37,019 bases of DNA from Roseovarius gahaiensis (GCF_011601345.1 NZ_JAAORB010000032.1:1-37019), one strand, 5' to 3'; positions 19,481 through 28,290 are shown, counted from the first letter of the stretch. Notes: generated by a model not told the origin, from the sequence alone. Program-made: numbers and translations.

Positions 19481-21382
19481 ATGCCTGACAACCGGAAACA
19501 GACCCAACCGAAGACAAAAAACCGCAAGAGCGCAGACAGCGTTGAACCAGAAGCACAGGCGACAAAGGATGAGCAGGAAACACCCGACGAGCACGCCGAA
19601 GCCTGCGGCGAGCTTGCGCCGGAGCCGCCAGAAATTGTCCATCCTTCCCCGTTTGAGATGCCCGATCGCTACAGCACCAAAAGCCTTGACCGCGCAGCCA
19701 ATGCGCATCTGGCACGCTTTACTTTGGGGGTGACGCCGTATGGCATGGCGTCCACGTTCTTTACATGGGGGGCGCATCTGATGGGTGCCCCCGGCAAACA
19801 GGTGCAACTGGCCGAAAAGGCCGCGCGCAAGGCGATGCGCTTTGGCGTCTACATGAATCAGCTTGCCCGCGACCCGAACACACCGGGCTGCATTGAACCC
19901 CTGCCGCATGACCACCGGTTCGATCACGAAAGCTGGCAGCGCTGGCCCTACAACCTGATGCACCAAAGCTTTCTGCTGACCCAACAATGGTGGTACAATG
20001 CGGCCTGCGACATCGACGGCGTGACCAAACACGATGAACATGTTGTCTCCTTCGTGACCCGCCAGATGCTCGACATGGTCTCGCCCTCGAACTTTATCGC
20101 CACCAACCCTGAAGTTACGCGCGCAACCCTTGATGAGGGCGGCGGCAACTTGATGCGCGGGATGCAGAACTTTTTGCAGGATTGGGAACGCGCCGTCTCG
20201 GGGAAACCCTCGGTGGGCGCAGAAGATTTCGTGCCCGGCCGCGATGTGGCAACGACGCCGGGCAAGGTGGTGTTCCGCACGCATTTGCTGGAACTGATAC
20301 AATACGCCCCACAGACCGACAGCGTGCAGGCCGAGCCGATCCTGATCATTCCCGCGTGGATCATGAAATACTACATCCTCGATCTCAGCCCGCACAACTC
20401 GCTGGTGGGGCACCTTGTCGATCAGGGATACACGGTGTTCATGGTATCTTGGCGCAACCCCACGGCAGAAGATCGCGACATGGGGATGGCCGATTACTTT
20501 GATGCAATCGAGCAGGCCTTTGACGCGGTCGGGGCGATCGTGCCCGACCAAAAGGTGCATGCCATGGGCTATTGTCTGGGCGGCACGTTGATCGCCGCCA
20601 AGGCCGCGCAGATGGCGCGCGACGGACAGGACAGGCTGGCCTCGCTTACCCTTCTGGCCACGCAGGTCGATTTTACCGAACCCGGCGAATTGCAGCTGTT
20701 CATCAGCGAAAGCGAGGTCACGTTTTTGGAAAACATGATGTGGGATCAAGGGTATCTGGATACCAAACAGATGGCGGGGGCGTTTCAATTGCTGCGCTCT
20801 ACCGATCTGATCTGGTCGCGCTACACCCATGACTATTTGATGGGAAAACGTCAGGACATGTTCGACCTGATGGCATGGAACGACGACGCGACGCGCCTGC
20901 CCTACCGCATGCACAGCGAATACCTGCGCAAGTTCTATCTGGGCAACGAACTGGCGCAGGGACAATACCACATCGACGGCAAGCCGGTGACACTCGACGC
21001 GATCGACGTGCCGCTGTTTTGTGTCTCGACCACCTCGGATCACATCGCGCCGTGGCAGTCGGTCTACAAGCTACACCTGCTGACCGAGCCGTCGCTGACC
21101 TTCGTGCTGACCAGCGGCGGCCACAATGCCGGGATCGTCAGCGAACCGGGGCACAAAGGGCGATCGTTTCACATCCACACCACGGATCAGGATGATCCTT
21201 ACATCCCGCCCGAGACGTGGGAAACCGTGGCCAAGCCACATGAAGGATCGTGGTGGCCCGCGCTTGTCGACTGGCTGAACGCACGATCAAGCGGCAAGAC
21301 AACACCGCCGAAGATGGGCACCGGCAAGGGTAAATATCGGCCGCTTGAGGATGCCCCCGGCACCTATGTGTTCCAGAAATGA
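19481..21382 (+). CDS. phaC: Class I polyhydroxyalkanoate synthase
   Basis: Polymerises (R)-3-hydroxyacyl-CoA into PHA granules. The 633-aa alpha/beta-hydrolase-fold protein has the lipase-like box GYCLGGT with Cys365, Asp520 in TSDHIAPW and His548 in SGGHNAGI, the expected catalytic triad. The first 50 residues are a polar, low-complexity tail (KTKNRKSADSVEPEAQATKD). WWYNAACDIDGVTKHDE and VSPSNFIATNPEV are class I signatures. The start has GAGAGGTTCCG upstream. Its stop overlaps the next gene by 4 bp (ATGA), so the two are translated together. Confidence 0.95.
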   Translation: MPDNRKQTQPKTKNRKSADSVEPEAQATKDEQETPDEHAEACGELAPEPPEIVHPSPFEMPDRYSTKSLDRAANAHLARFTLGVTPYGMASTFFTWGAHLMGAPGKQVQLAEKAARKAMRFGVYMNQLARDPNTPGCIEPLPHDHRFDHESWQRWPYNLMHQSFLLTQQWWYNAACDIDGVTKHDEHVVSFVTRQMLDMVSPSNFIATNPEVTRATLDEGGGNLMRGMQNFLQDWERAVSGKPSVGAEDFVPGRDVATTPGKVVFRTHLLELIQYAPQTDSVQAEPILIIPAWIMKYYILDLSPHNSLVGHLVDQGYTVFMVSWRNPTAEDRDMGMADYFDAIEQAFDAVGAIVPDQKVHAMGYCLGGTLIAAKAAQMARDGQDRLASLTLLATQVDFTEPGELQLFISESEVTFLENMMWDQGYLDTKQMAGAFQLLRSTDLIWSRYTHDYLMGKRQDMFDLMAWNDDATRLPYRMHSEYLRKFYLGNELAQGQYHIDGKPVTLDAIDVPLFCVSTTSDHIAPWQSVYKLHLLTEPSLTFVLTSGGHNAGIVSEPGHKGRSFHIHTTDQDDPYIPPETWETVAKPHEGSWWPALVDWLNARSSGKTTPPKMGTGKGKYRPLEDAPGTYVFQK

Positions 21383-22770
21383 GCCCGCCCGACACCATCA
21401 CAAACCGGCCTTTTGACAGCCTGAAGCCGGGCGACGGGGCAAAGATCGAACGTCGGGTGTCGGTTGGCGATATGCGCGGGTTCACGACCCACGCCGCCGA
21501 GATAACGGACCACGGCATTGACCGCACGCTGGCCTCGGACCCGGATTTTCGCGCAGCACTTGCGCAGGGCGGGATTGCCGTGACCCTACTGGTCACCCTG
21601 ATCATTGCCCGGTTTCCGGGACCGGACACACGGCTTGACAGCCTGTCGCTGGATTTTTCCGGGGTGCTGAAACAGGGCGATATGGCGGTTGCCGAAGTGA
21701 CCATCGCCTCGCTTGATGCCGCATCGCGCAAGGTGCAGCTTGACTGCCAGTGTCGCCGCGAAGACGGGACGGTCATCCTGTCGGGGCGGATCGGGGTAAT
21801 CGCGCCGGACAAACACGTATCACGCCCATTCGGTCGCCCGGTCGCGCTTGAGCCGGGGCACGCGCCCGACAGGTTCGCGCATATCGAGGATCTTGCCCGT
21901 GAGAAGGGTCCGGTCTGCATGGCCGTGGTCAACCCGGTCGATGCCCCGTCCATCGAAGGCGCGATCAGCAGCGCGCGCGCCGGTCTGATCAAGCCGGTCC
22001 TGTTTGGAGCGCAGAACGACATACGCACTGCCGCCGACGAGGCGCGGGTGGATCTGTCCGGTGTCGAGATCCGCGATACGCCTGACCCGGAACAAGCCGC
22101 CCGCGCGGCGGCGCAACTTGCCGCCGATGGCGGATGTCAGGCGCTGATGAAGGGCAGCCTTCATACCGACACGTTGCTGAGGGCCGTGATCGACCTCAAG
22201 GAACTGCGCACCACCCGCCGCATGAGCCATGTCTTTGTCGAAGATGTGCCGGGCTATCCGCGCCTCTTGCTTGTCTCGGATGCTGCGGTCAATATCCGCC
22301 CTGATCTGGATACGTTGCGCGATATCGTGCAGAACGCCATCGACCTTGCCCATGCGATCGGCATTCAGCAGCCAAAGGTGGCGCTGCTTTCAGCGGTCGA
22401 GACGGTCACGGAGGACATCCCTTCGACCGTGGCCGCCCGCAACATCCGCGACATGGCCGAACGCGGCGAGATAACCGGGGCCGATGTTGACGGACCGTTT
22501 GCCATGGACAACGCGGTCTTCGAGGGCGCGGCACGCATCAAGGGCATCACGTCTGTGGTTGCGGGTCAGGCCGATATCCTGATCGCGCCGGATCTTGAGG
22601 CCGGCAACATTCTGGCCAAAAGCCTTGACTATCTGGCCGGGGCCGAGGCGGCAGGGATCGCCCTTGGGGCAGCTGTCCCAATCGCGCTGACCAGCCGGGC
22701 CGACAGCGCGAGCGAACGCCACGCCTCGGCGGCCCTCGCCGGGCTGGTCGCGGCCCGCAACAGGCGATGA
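21379..22770 (+). CDS. MaoC-like hydratase / phosphate acetyl(butyryl)transferase fusion
   Basis: A 463-aa two-domain protein. Residues about 1-145 resemble a MaoC/hot-dog (R)-specific enoyl-CoA hydratase (DHGIDRTLASDPDFR, QGGIAVTLLVTLIIARFPG). Residues about 160-460 are a phosphotransacetylase/phosphotransbutyrylase domain (VNPVDAPSIEGAI, ALMKGSLHTDTLLRAV, GPFAMDNAVFEGAARIKGI, ADILIAPDLEAGNILAKSL). The MaoC catalytic Asp-His pair is not clearly seen, so this half may be inactive. Fusions of this kind are known as bifunctional enoyl-CoA hydratase/phosphate acetyltransferase. It likely exchanges acyl-CoA for acyl-phosphate; no acetate or butyrate kinase gene lies nearby. Confidence 0.85.
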   Translation: MSPPDTITNRPFDSLKPGDGAKIERRVSVGDMRGFTTHAAEITDHGIDRTLASDPDFRAALAQGGIAVTLLVTLIIARFPGPDTRLDSLSLDFSGVLKQGDMAVAEVTIASLDAASRKVQLDCQCRREDGTVILSGRIGVIAPDKHVSRPFGRPVALEPGHAPDRFAHIEDLAREKGPVCMAVVNPVDAPSIEGAISSARAGLIKPVLFGAQNDIRTAADEARVDLSGVEIRDTPDPEQAARAAAQLAADGGCQALMKGSLHTDTLLRAVIDLKELRTTRRMSHVFVEDVPGYPRLLLVSDAAVNIRPDLDTLRDIVQNAIDLAHAIGIQQPKVALLSAVETVTEDIPSTVAARNIRDMAERGEITGADVDGPFAMDNAVFEGAARIKGITSVVAGQADILIAPDLEAGNILAKSLDYLAGAEAAGIALGAAVPIALTSRADSASERHASAALAGLVAARNRR

Positions 22771-22936
22771 TGGGGGGCAAGGAAATAGGGGTGCTGGCCC
22801 CTGAACGCGGGCATTTCCAGCCTGCGCTGTGGCGGTTTCAACCGCGACCGGAACGGTCAATATCGACACGACTCCTCACGCATAAGGAACAGGTGTGCTT
22901 GGTGCCGACGATGACGCCGCGACGCGCTGACCGTGA

Positions 22937-23152
22937 TCAGGCGTTCCCATTAATCCCCCAGTGCTCTCGCAACTTGGCTATCATGTCATGCGGCAGCTTG
23001 AAGTAACGACCGATTTCATGGTCGCTCAGCCCGTAATCGACCATGGCCGCCAGCACCTCTGCCGGCATCGGGCCAAGCGCATCAAGGATGCGATTAGCAT
23101 CTTCCATCGTCAATGCGGGCGACGGCGTCTCGAAGAGCGAACGATGTTTCAT
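22937..23152 (-). CDS. Small helical protein of unknown function with HTH-like C-terminus
   Basis: A 71-aa acidic/basic protein. The segment LSDHEIGRYFKLPHDMIAKL has the helix-turn-helix-like pattern of sigma-r4-type small regulators; a membrane or signal segment is absent. I chose ATG 23152 because it begins the coherent part (MKHRSLFETPSPAL) and lies 58 bp from the centre of the box at 23204, the same geometry as other units. The frame extends further to 23254 without support. It is divergent from the CBS gene and shares that box. Function is unknown. Confidence 0.65.
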   Translation of the reverse strand: MKHRSLFETPSPALTMEDANRILDALGPMPAEVLAAMVDYGLSDHEIGRYFKLPHDMIAKLREHWGINGNA

Positions 23153-23203
23153 GGCCCCCTCACAGTCATGACCCGAGATTGAACAACGATCATGCCCCGC
23201 GCA

Positions 23204-23217
23204 TTGACCCGGATTAA
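23204..23217. promoter_or_regulatory. Fnr/Dnr-like box between the small protein gene and the CBS gene
   Basis: The dyad is TTGAC-CCGG-ATTAA, extended as CATTGACCCGGATTAATG, differing from the 17248 palindrome at only two positions. It lies about 99 bp before the CBS start (CATTTT at 23240-23245 as a weak -10) and 58 bp from the small minus-strand gene. Either or both may be controlled. Confidence 0.62.
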
Positions 23218-23309
23218 TGACATCACCAACGCGATGGTCCATTTTTGGGCCCATAGATATGGATGCGACCAGAGCGTGTCACATCAAACAGACGGAAAGG
23301 AATTCGACC

Positions 23310-23750
23310 ATGCTGGTCAGGAACGTCATGTCCTCACCGGTAATCAGTGCAACCGCCGAAACCACGATCTGCGACGCGGCCGAACAGATGCGCGCGAATG
23401 GTGTGGGTGCGTTGCCGGTGCTTCAGGATGGAAGGCCAATCGGCATCGTAACCGACCGCGATATCGTCATACGCGCATTGGCCGCCGGCGGCGCAGCCCT
23501 CAGGCCAGATACCAACATCAGGAACATCTACACGCGCGATGTGATCACCTGCTTCGCCGATCAGGACGCGGCCAAAGCGGCGGCGGTAATGGGTGAGGAC
23601 CGGGTGCGGCGTCTGCTGGTGATCGACAGATCGGGTGCTGCGGTTGGCATCCTGTCGGTTGGCGACATTGCCGAACATGTGTCCGAGGAACTGGCCGGAC
23701 AGGCCCTTGGCGAAATCAGCGAAGCCCGCGCCCGCGACATGCCCAACTGA
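23310..23750 (+). CDS. CBS-domain pair protein
   Basis: A 146-aa soluble protein made almost entirely of two CBS motifs: residues about 7-60 (MSSPVISATAETTICDAAE, GIVTDRDIVIRAL) and about 75-130 (TRDVITCFADQD, GILSVGDIAEHVSE). CBS pairs bind adenine nucleotides and sense energy charge; with no attached enzyme domain it probably acts through a partner. GGAAAGGAA precedes ATG 23310; an in-frame ATG at 23217 falls on the promoter box and is rejected. It ends 9 bp from the convergent regulator gene. Confidence 0.88.
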   Translation: MLVRNVMSSPVISATAETTICDAAEQMRANGVGALPVLQDGRPIGIVTDRDIVIRALAAGGAALRPDTNIRNIYTRDVITCFADQDAAKAAAVMGEDRVRRLLVIDRSGAAVGILSVGDIAEHVSEELAGQALGEISEARARDMPN

Positions 23751-23759
23751 TCCGGAATG

Positions 23760-24446
23760 TCACGCGGCATCGGTTGTGATTTCGTCACGAAGTGCCACAA
23801 TATCGACTTGTGCAAGCTGCGCCAGCTTGGGCAGATCTTCGATCAGGATATCCATGCGATCGCCGGTCTTGATGACACCGGCCCGGTTTAGACGTCGCAG
23901 GGTTCGGCAGACATGGACGGATGAGAGCCCGGTGAAATCGCCGATTTGCTGCTGACTGAGCGGCACATGGAACTTGCCGTGACACTGGTTGCCGCCCTCG
24001 GAAACGCGTATGAATAACTCGATAAGGACGTAGGCGACACGCGTTTCTGCGCTTGCCTGACCAAGACGCAGCATGCGTTCCGATTGCCGGGCCTGCGCCG
24101 CAAGATCACGCAGCCGTTCGGACTTTCGCAGATCAGGATCTTCTTGGAGCCATCGCGCCCACGCGGTCTTGCCGATGGGAGCGATCACCGCATCGCACAG
24201 CGCCTCGATCTGCAAAAAGCTGGTCTTGCCGTTCATGGCGGTCGGATCATACGTTTCGCCGGGCAGAATGAATTCGATGATCTGCTGATGCCCATCTTCA
24301 AGCGATTTCGAAGCGGCCAGCCACCCCTCTTCGACATAAAGCCGGGCATGCGTTTCATCGCCTTCGCTTTTCAGGATCGTTCCCTTGTTCACGGCATGTT
24401 GATCGCGTCGCATGGCATTTTTGAACTCAGAAGACGTATTGAGCAT
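23760..24446 (-). CDS. Crp/Fnr-family transcriptional regulator without FNR cysteines
   Basis: A 228-aa protein with an N-terminal cyclic-nucleotide-type beta-roll (EEGWLAASKSLEDGHQQIIEFILPGE), a dimerisation helix near 115-150 and a winged HTH at about 163-192 (VPLSQQQIGDFTGLSSVHVC, then RTLRRLNRAGVI). Cysteines are at 84, 155 and 180 only, so there is no FNR-type iron-sulfur cluster. In the recognition helix, FNR Glu209-Ser212-Arg213 correspond to Val177-Cys180-Arg181. ATG 24446 has GGAGG at 7 bp. It is the obvious local candidate to act at the seven TTRAC-N4-RTYAA boxes, but a genome-encoded FnrL or Dnr could be the true regulator. Confidence 0.9.
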   Translation of the reverse strand: MLNTSSEFKNAMRRDQHAVNKGTILKSEGDETHARLYVEEGWLAASKSLEDGHQQIIEFILPGETYDPTAMNGKTSFLQIEALCDAVIAPIGKTAWARWLQEDPDLRKSERLRDLAAQARQSERMLRLGQASAETRVAYVLIELFIRVSEGGNQCHGKFHVPLSQQQIGDFTGLSSVHVCRTLRRLNRAGVIKTGDRMDILIEDLPKLAQLAQVDIVALRDEITTDAA

Positions 24447-24632
24447 AGCAAAGCCTCCTTGACCGAATGTTTCAAAACAAAATCCAGCCGTCTGACAGGC
24501 TGAACCCTATTCAATTTTTCCCCAAACACACACCATAGGGCCCGAATCTATACAACCAGACGGTGTTTTATGTACCATTTGAACCAAAATTTTGATAGCC
24601 CATGGCCTGTTTTCCCTCCCTGCCCCGACGAA

Positions 24633-24646
24633 TTGACGTGTGTTAA
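24633..24646 (+). promoter_or_regulatory. Fnr/Dnr-like box upstream of the phasin gene
   Basis: The dyad is TTGAC-GTGT-GTTAA, centred 84 bp before the phasin ATG. A start near 24681 would have TTCAAA (24669-24674) as a poor -10; TGATAA (24675-24680) is an alternative. The box is also 193 bp upstream of the divergent Crp/Fnr gene, so autoregulation is conceivable but the distance is long. Confidence 0.62.
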
Positions 24647-24723
24647 TGCCGACACCCGTAAGCAAGTGTTCAAATGATAAGGGTTCAAGACTACCGAAAT
24701 CATATCGATAAGGAAGACACGTC

Positions 24724-25197
24724 ATGGCCAAGGATAAACCTCAGACAGACATGACCGATCTCGCGCGCCAGACTCAGGCGTTGTTCAATCTGAACGCGGC
24801 GGCAAAGCCCCAGTTCGAGCAGGTGACGAAGGTCCAGGAAGGCATGCTTGAACAAGCCGAGACCTTCACCCGACACTGGCTTGAACGTCGTCAAGAGGCG
24901 CTCGACACCGGCCTTGAGGCCCTGAACGAAATCAATTCCTCAGACACACCAGACCCCGTAGCCGCCATACAGACAATTGCCAAATGGCAGCGCGGATCGT
25001 TGGAGCGTCTGACAGAAGACTTTCGGGAATGGATGACAGTGTGCCTGCAGCCCATGCAACTGGCCGCCACCCCGCAAAGCGAGACCAAGCCAGCGGATGC
25101 GGCATCATCCGGAACCGATCAGGGCAAAGCGCCGAGCAAGCCCAAGGGCGGCGCGGCCGCGTCGCGCGCCAAATCGGACCACGCAACGCCCGTGTGA
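24724..25197 (+). CDS. phaP: Phasin (PHA granule-associated protein)
   Basis: Coats PHB granules and limits their size. The 157-aa protein is largely amphipathic helix (residues about 10-120: QTQALFNLNAAAKPQFEQV, WLERRQEALDTGLEALNEI, QTIAKWQRGSLERLTEDFRE), typical of the Phasin_2 group. The tail is rich in A, K, P and S (GKAPSKPKGGAAASRAKSD), as often seen in phasins. AAGGAAGACACGTC precedes the start. It lies 2 kb from the PHA synthase operon and is followed by the dodecin gene in the same direction. Confidence 0.85.
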   Translation: MAKDKPQTDMTDLARQTQALFNLNAAAKPQFEQVTKVQEGMLEQAETFTRHWLERRQEALDTGLEALNEINSSDTPDPVAAIQTIAKWQRGSLERLTEDFREWMTVCLQPMQLAATPQSETKPADAASSGTDQGKAPSKPKGGAAASRAKSDHATPV

Positions 25198-25324
25198 CGG
25201 GCCGCAGTCCGGAAACACCTCACCTCCCGGCCCCGGCTCATGTCGTGGACCGCCATGCGCGTGTGTCGCAAGCTCCAGCAACCTTTGGGCCGATACCGAA
25301 ACGAAACCGAAAGGAGAATACAAG

Positions 25325-25540
25325 ATGTCCATGCTTAAGGTGATCGAAGTGCTAGCCGAATCCGACAAGGGGTTCGAGGATGCCGCGCAAAACGCGGTGA
25401 CGCAGGCCGCGCAATCGGTGCGCAACGTCAAGTCAGTTTACATCAAGGATATGAATGCCGCCGTCGAGAACGGCCAGATTACCAGCTACCGGGTGAACGC
25501 CAAGATCAGCTTCCTTCTCGACGATCAGGATGCCGGGTAA
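25325..25540 (+). CDS. Dodecin-family protein
   Basis: A 71-aa protein with the dodecin pattern: short strand, helix (DAAQNAVTQAAQSVRNVKS), then two strands (GQITSYRVNAKISFLLDD). Dodecins are dodecameric flavin or CoA-binding storage proteins. The tryptophan that stacks on flavin in the best-known dodecins is replaced by Ser37 (VKSVYI). AAAGGAGAA lies 8 bp before ATG 25325. It follows the phasin by about 127 bp and is followed by a good terminator. Confidence 0.88.
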   Translation: MSMLKVIEVLAESDKGFEDAAQNAVTQAAQSVRNVKSVYIKDMNAAVENGQITSYRVNAKISFLLDDQDAG

Positions 25541-25568
25541 ACGGGCTTTATTTGCAGGGCTCGAACCT

Positions 25569-25598
25569 GCCCCGGTGTAGGCCGGGGCGGTTTTCGTT
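25569..25598 (+). terminator. Rho-independent terminator after the dodecin gene
   Basis: GCCCCGG (25569-25575) pairs perfectly with CCGGGGC (25582-25588) around a 6-nt loop, followed by GGTTTTCGTTT. It ends the phasin-dodecin unit just before the convergent P-type ATPase stop at 25603. Confidence 0.8.
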
Positions 25599-25602
25599 TG
25601 GC

Positions 25603-28290
25603 TCAGGGCTTCGCGCGGGGCACAAGGCTCAGCACAGTTTGCCCAACCACCAGCGGCACAAGGCTGCCGCCCAAAACCAACAGCCATCCCGACACCTCCA
25701 GCGGCACCACGCCCAGAACCGTCGTCAGCCCAGGAAGCCATGCGGCGGCGGCCACCAATACCGCCGACAGGGCAATCGCGGACCAGACCCATCGGTTTTG
25801 CACGACAGAGTTGCGGATCAGGCCGCTGCCCGCGTCGCGCATGTTGAAAACGTGCCACAGCCGCGCCAGTGCGAAGGTGAGAAAGCCGATCGTCACGGCG
25901 GCGTCCTGCCCCATGTCCTGCCACAGCGCGACAAAGAACACCGTCGTCACCGACCCCGCAATTAGCGCGCCCCAAAGGCCCGTGGCGATCCAGTGCCGCC
26001 GCGTCAGCACTGGTTCCTTCGCATCGCGCGGGGGGCGGTCCATGATGTCGGCAGGGCTTCCCCCGACGCCAAGGGCCAATGCCGGAAAGACGTCGAGCAC
26101 AAGATTGATGAACAAGATTTGAAGCGGCAAAAGTGGGAGCGGCGCGCCGATGACGGCGCACAGGCCAACCGCCAGAACCTCGCCCAGATTTCCCGACAGA
26201 AGATAGACGATAAAGCGGCGGATATTTTCGAAAATCGTGCGCCCCTGTTCAATCGCCACGATAATCGTGGGAAAGGCATCATCCTTGAGCACGATATCGG
26301 CGGCCTCGCGGGCAACATCGGTGCCGCGCTGGCCCATGGCAATGCCCACATCGGCCTTTTTGAGCGCGGGCGCGTCGTTCACGCCGTCCCCCGTCATCGC
26401 CACCACCGCCCCCGAGCCCTGCCAGTGCCGGATCAAGTCCAGCTTTTGCGCAGGCGATACGCGGGCAAAGACCTGATACTCGGTCAGGCGGTCTTGTGTG
26501 TCCTCGCCCTGATCCCCGTTCGTTTGCGGCAGGTCACGGCCCACCATTGCCTGCGGATCATCCGCCAGCCCAACATCCTGCGCAATCGCCGCTGCGGTGA
26601 CAGGCTGATCACCAGTGACCATGATGACCTTGATACCGGCCCGGTGACATTGGTCTATGGCCTGCGCCACGTCACTGCGGGGGGGATCGGCCAAACCGAC
26701 AAGCCCCAGCAGGGTCAGCCCCTCATAGGGGTCGGTGTCAAGGCTCTCTACCTGCCGTTCCGCAAAGGCCAGCACGCGATACCCCTGCCCTGCCAGCGCC
26801 TCAACGCGGTCTGCCCATTCGCCTTGGCCCCGATCCGACAGTGCCTCGGCCTCACCGTCCGGCGTGGCGACATGCGTGGCGATCTCCAGCACAGCCTCGG
26901 GCGCGCCCTTGACGGCGACGCGGTAACCGCTTTCGGCCTTGTGAAAGGTCGCCATCATCTTGGTGTCGGCATCAAAGCTTTCCTCGCGCTCCTCGGGGTG
27001 ATCTTCAAGAAGCTGATCGCGCCTGATATCCACTGCGGCGGCGGCGTGCAGTAGGGCGATTTCCATCGGGTTGCCGGTGCCGTTCGGTTGGTCCTTTGCA
27101 TGGGTGTCCTCTACGTCCGCATCCGGCTTGTCGCCTTCGCTGGTCTTGGACAGTTCGGCATTGGTGCACAGCGCCGCCACCTCAAGCAGCCGACAGGCCA
27201 GCACCGGTGGGCTATCGGGCCGCTTATCACTTGCCCATGCGATATCCTCATCGTCACCCGGCAACGCCAGACGCGCCACCCGCATCCGGTTTTGCGTCAG
27301 AGTGCCAGTCTTGTCGGCAAAGATCACGCTGGTCGATCCCAGTGTCTCGACCGCCGCCAGCCGTTCCACCAGTGCATTGCGCTGCGCCATCCGCCACATG
27401 CCGCGCGCCAGTGCCACCGTGGCCACGATCGGCAGGCCTTCGGGCACGGCGGCGACAGCAAGCGCCACCGCGGTTTCAAGCATCGACACGATATCCCGGC
27501 CCCCCAACACCCCCAGAAAAGCCACAACCGCTGCTACAAGCAGCGTCAGCACCACCAGATTGCGCCCAAGCCGGTCCAGCCGCTTTTCAAGCGGGCTCAC
27601 CTCCTGCTCGGCATCGGTGGTCATTTGGGCTATGCCGCCCAGTTCGGTTTGCATCCCGGTCTCAACCACGACACCTGTGCCGCTGCCATCCGTGACCGCC
27701 GTGCCCTTGAAGGCCATCGAGGCGCGTTCGGCCAGCGGCGCGGTCTGGTCCACCGCATCCGATGTCTTGGTGACCGGAACGGATTCGCCGGTCAGGGCCG
27801 ACTCGTCACAGGTCAGCCCGTTGGATTCGATCAATCGCAAATCCGCCGTCACCACATCGCCCGCATCCAGCAACACGATGTCACCCGGCACGAGGGTCTC
27901 GGCATCGACGGTGCCACTCTGCCCGTCCCGTCGCACCCGTGTCTGAACCGTTCCCAGACTGCGCAACGCCTCCATTGACCGCACAGCCTTCCATTCGGTG
28001 AAAAACCCGATAGCGGCGTTCAGCAGGATAGCGGCAAGGATGGCGAGCATTTGCACGATTTCGTTCATCGCGAAGGACACGATGGCGGCCCCGCCAAGAA
28101 TGGCGATCACCAAGCTCTTGAACTGGTTTGCCAATATTGTCCAAGGGCTTGCGGTTTTGGCCTCGGTCAGGCGGTTGCGACCGTGTTCGCGGCGCCGCCG
28201 CTCAACCTGACGCTCATCAAGGCCGCTATCCGGATCGACAGAGAGATCCTCAAGCACCTTCTCGACGTTGCGGGACTGAATGGGCGTCAT
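25603..28290 (-). CDS. Cation-transporting P-type ATPase (P2, Ca2+-ATPase-like)
   Basis: An 895-aa inner-membrane pump with the P2 layout: N-terminal cation ATPase domain, TGES actuator loop (ALTGESVPVTK), M4 with VPEGLPIV, phosphorylated Asp in FADKTGTLTQN, the KGAPEAVLE nucleotide-binding motif, MTGDGVNDAPALKKADVGIAMG hinge, and M5-M6 with INLVLDVFPALALGVG. No heavy-metal-binding N-terminus or CPx motif is present, so Cu/Zn export is unlikely; Ca2+, Mn2+ or Na+ are candidates. I chose ATG 28290 with AGGA upstream; the frame extends to 28386, overlapping nothing essential. Last gene of the minus-strand unit, about 105 bp after the ABC permease stop. Confidence 0.9.
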   Translation of the reverse strand: MTPIQSRNVEKVLEDLSVDPDSGLDERQVERRRREHGRNRLTEAKTASPWTILANQFKSLVIAILGGAAIVSFAMNEIVQMLAILAAILLNAAIGFFTEWKAVRSMEALRSLGTVQTRVRRDGQSGTVDAETLVPGDIVLLDAGDVVTADLRLIESNGLTCDESALTGESVPVTKTSDAVDQTAPLAERASMAFKGTAVTDGSGTGVVVETGMQTELGGIAQMTTDAEQEVSPLEKRLDRLGRNLVVLTLLVAAVVAFLGVLGGRDIVSMLETAVALAVAAVPEGLPIVATVALARGMWRMAQRNALVERLAAVETLGSTSVIFADKTGTLTQNRMRVARLALPGDDEDIAWASDKRPDSPPVLACRLLEVAALCTNAELSKTSEGDKPDADVEDTHAKDQPNGTGNPMEIALLHAAAAVDIRRDQLLEDHPEEREESFDADTKMMATFHKAESGYRVAVKGAPEAVLEIATHVATPDGEAEALSDRGQGEWADRVEALAGQGYRVLAFAERQVESLDTDPYEGLTLLGLVGLADPPRSDVAQAIDQCHRAGIKVIMVTGDQPVTAAAIAQDVGLADDPQAMVGRDLPQTNGDQGEDTQDRLTEYQVFARVSPAQKLDLIRHWQGSGAVVAMTGDGVNDAPALKKADVGIAMGQRGTDVAREAADIVLKDDAFPTIIVAIEQGRTIFENIRRFIVYLLSGNLGEVLAVGLCAVIGAPLPLLPLQILFINLVLDVFPALALGVGGSPADIMDRPPRDAKEPVLTRRHWIATGLWGALIAGSVTTVFFVALWQDMGQDAAVTIGFLTFALARLWHVFNMRDAGSGLIRNSVVQNRWVWSAIALSAVLVAAAAWLPGLTTVLGVVPLEVSGWLLVLGGSLVPLVVGQTVLSLVPRAKP

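Noticed and set aside
23217..23309. Longer N-terminus for the CBS protein starting at 23217
   Set aside because: The start would lie on the promoter box, and the internal ATG at 23310 has a strong ribosome site directly before the first CBS motif.
24579..24597. TTGAA...TTTTGAT near the regulator promoter as another Fnr-like box
   Set aside because: The halves are direct rather than inverted and the spacing is wrong.
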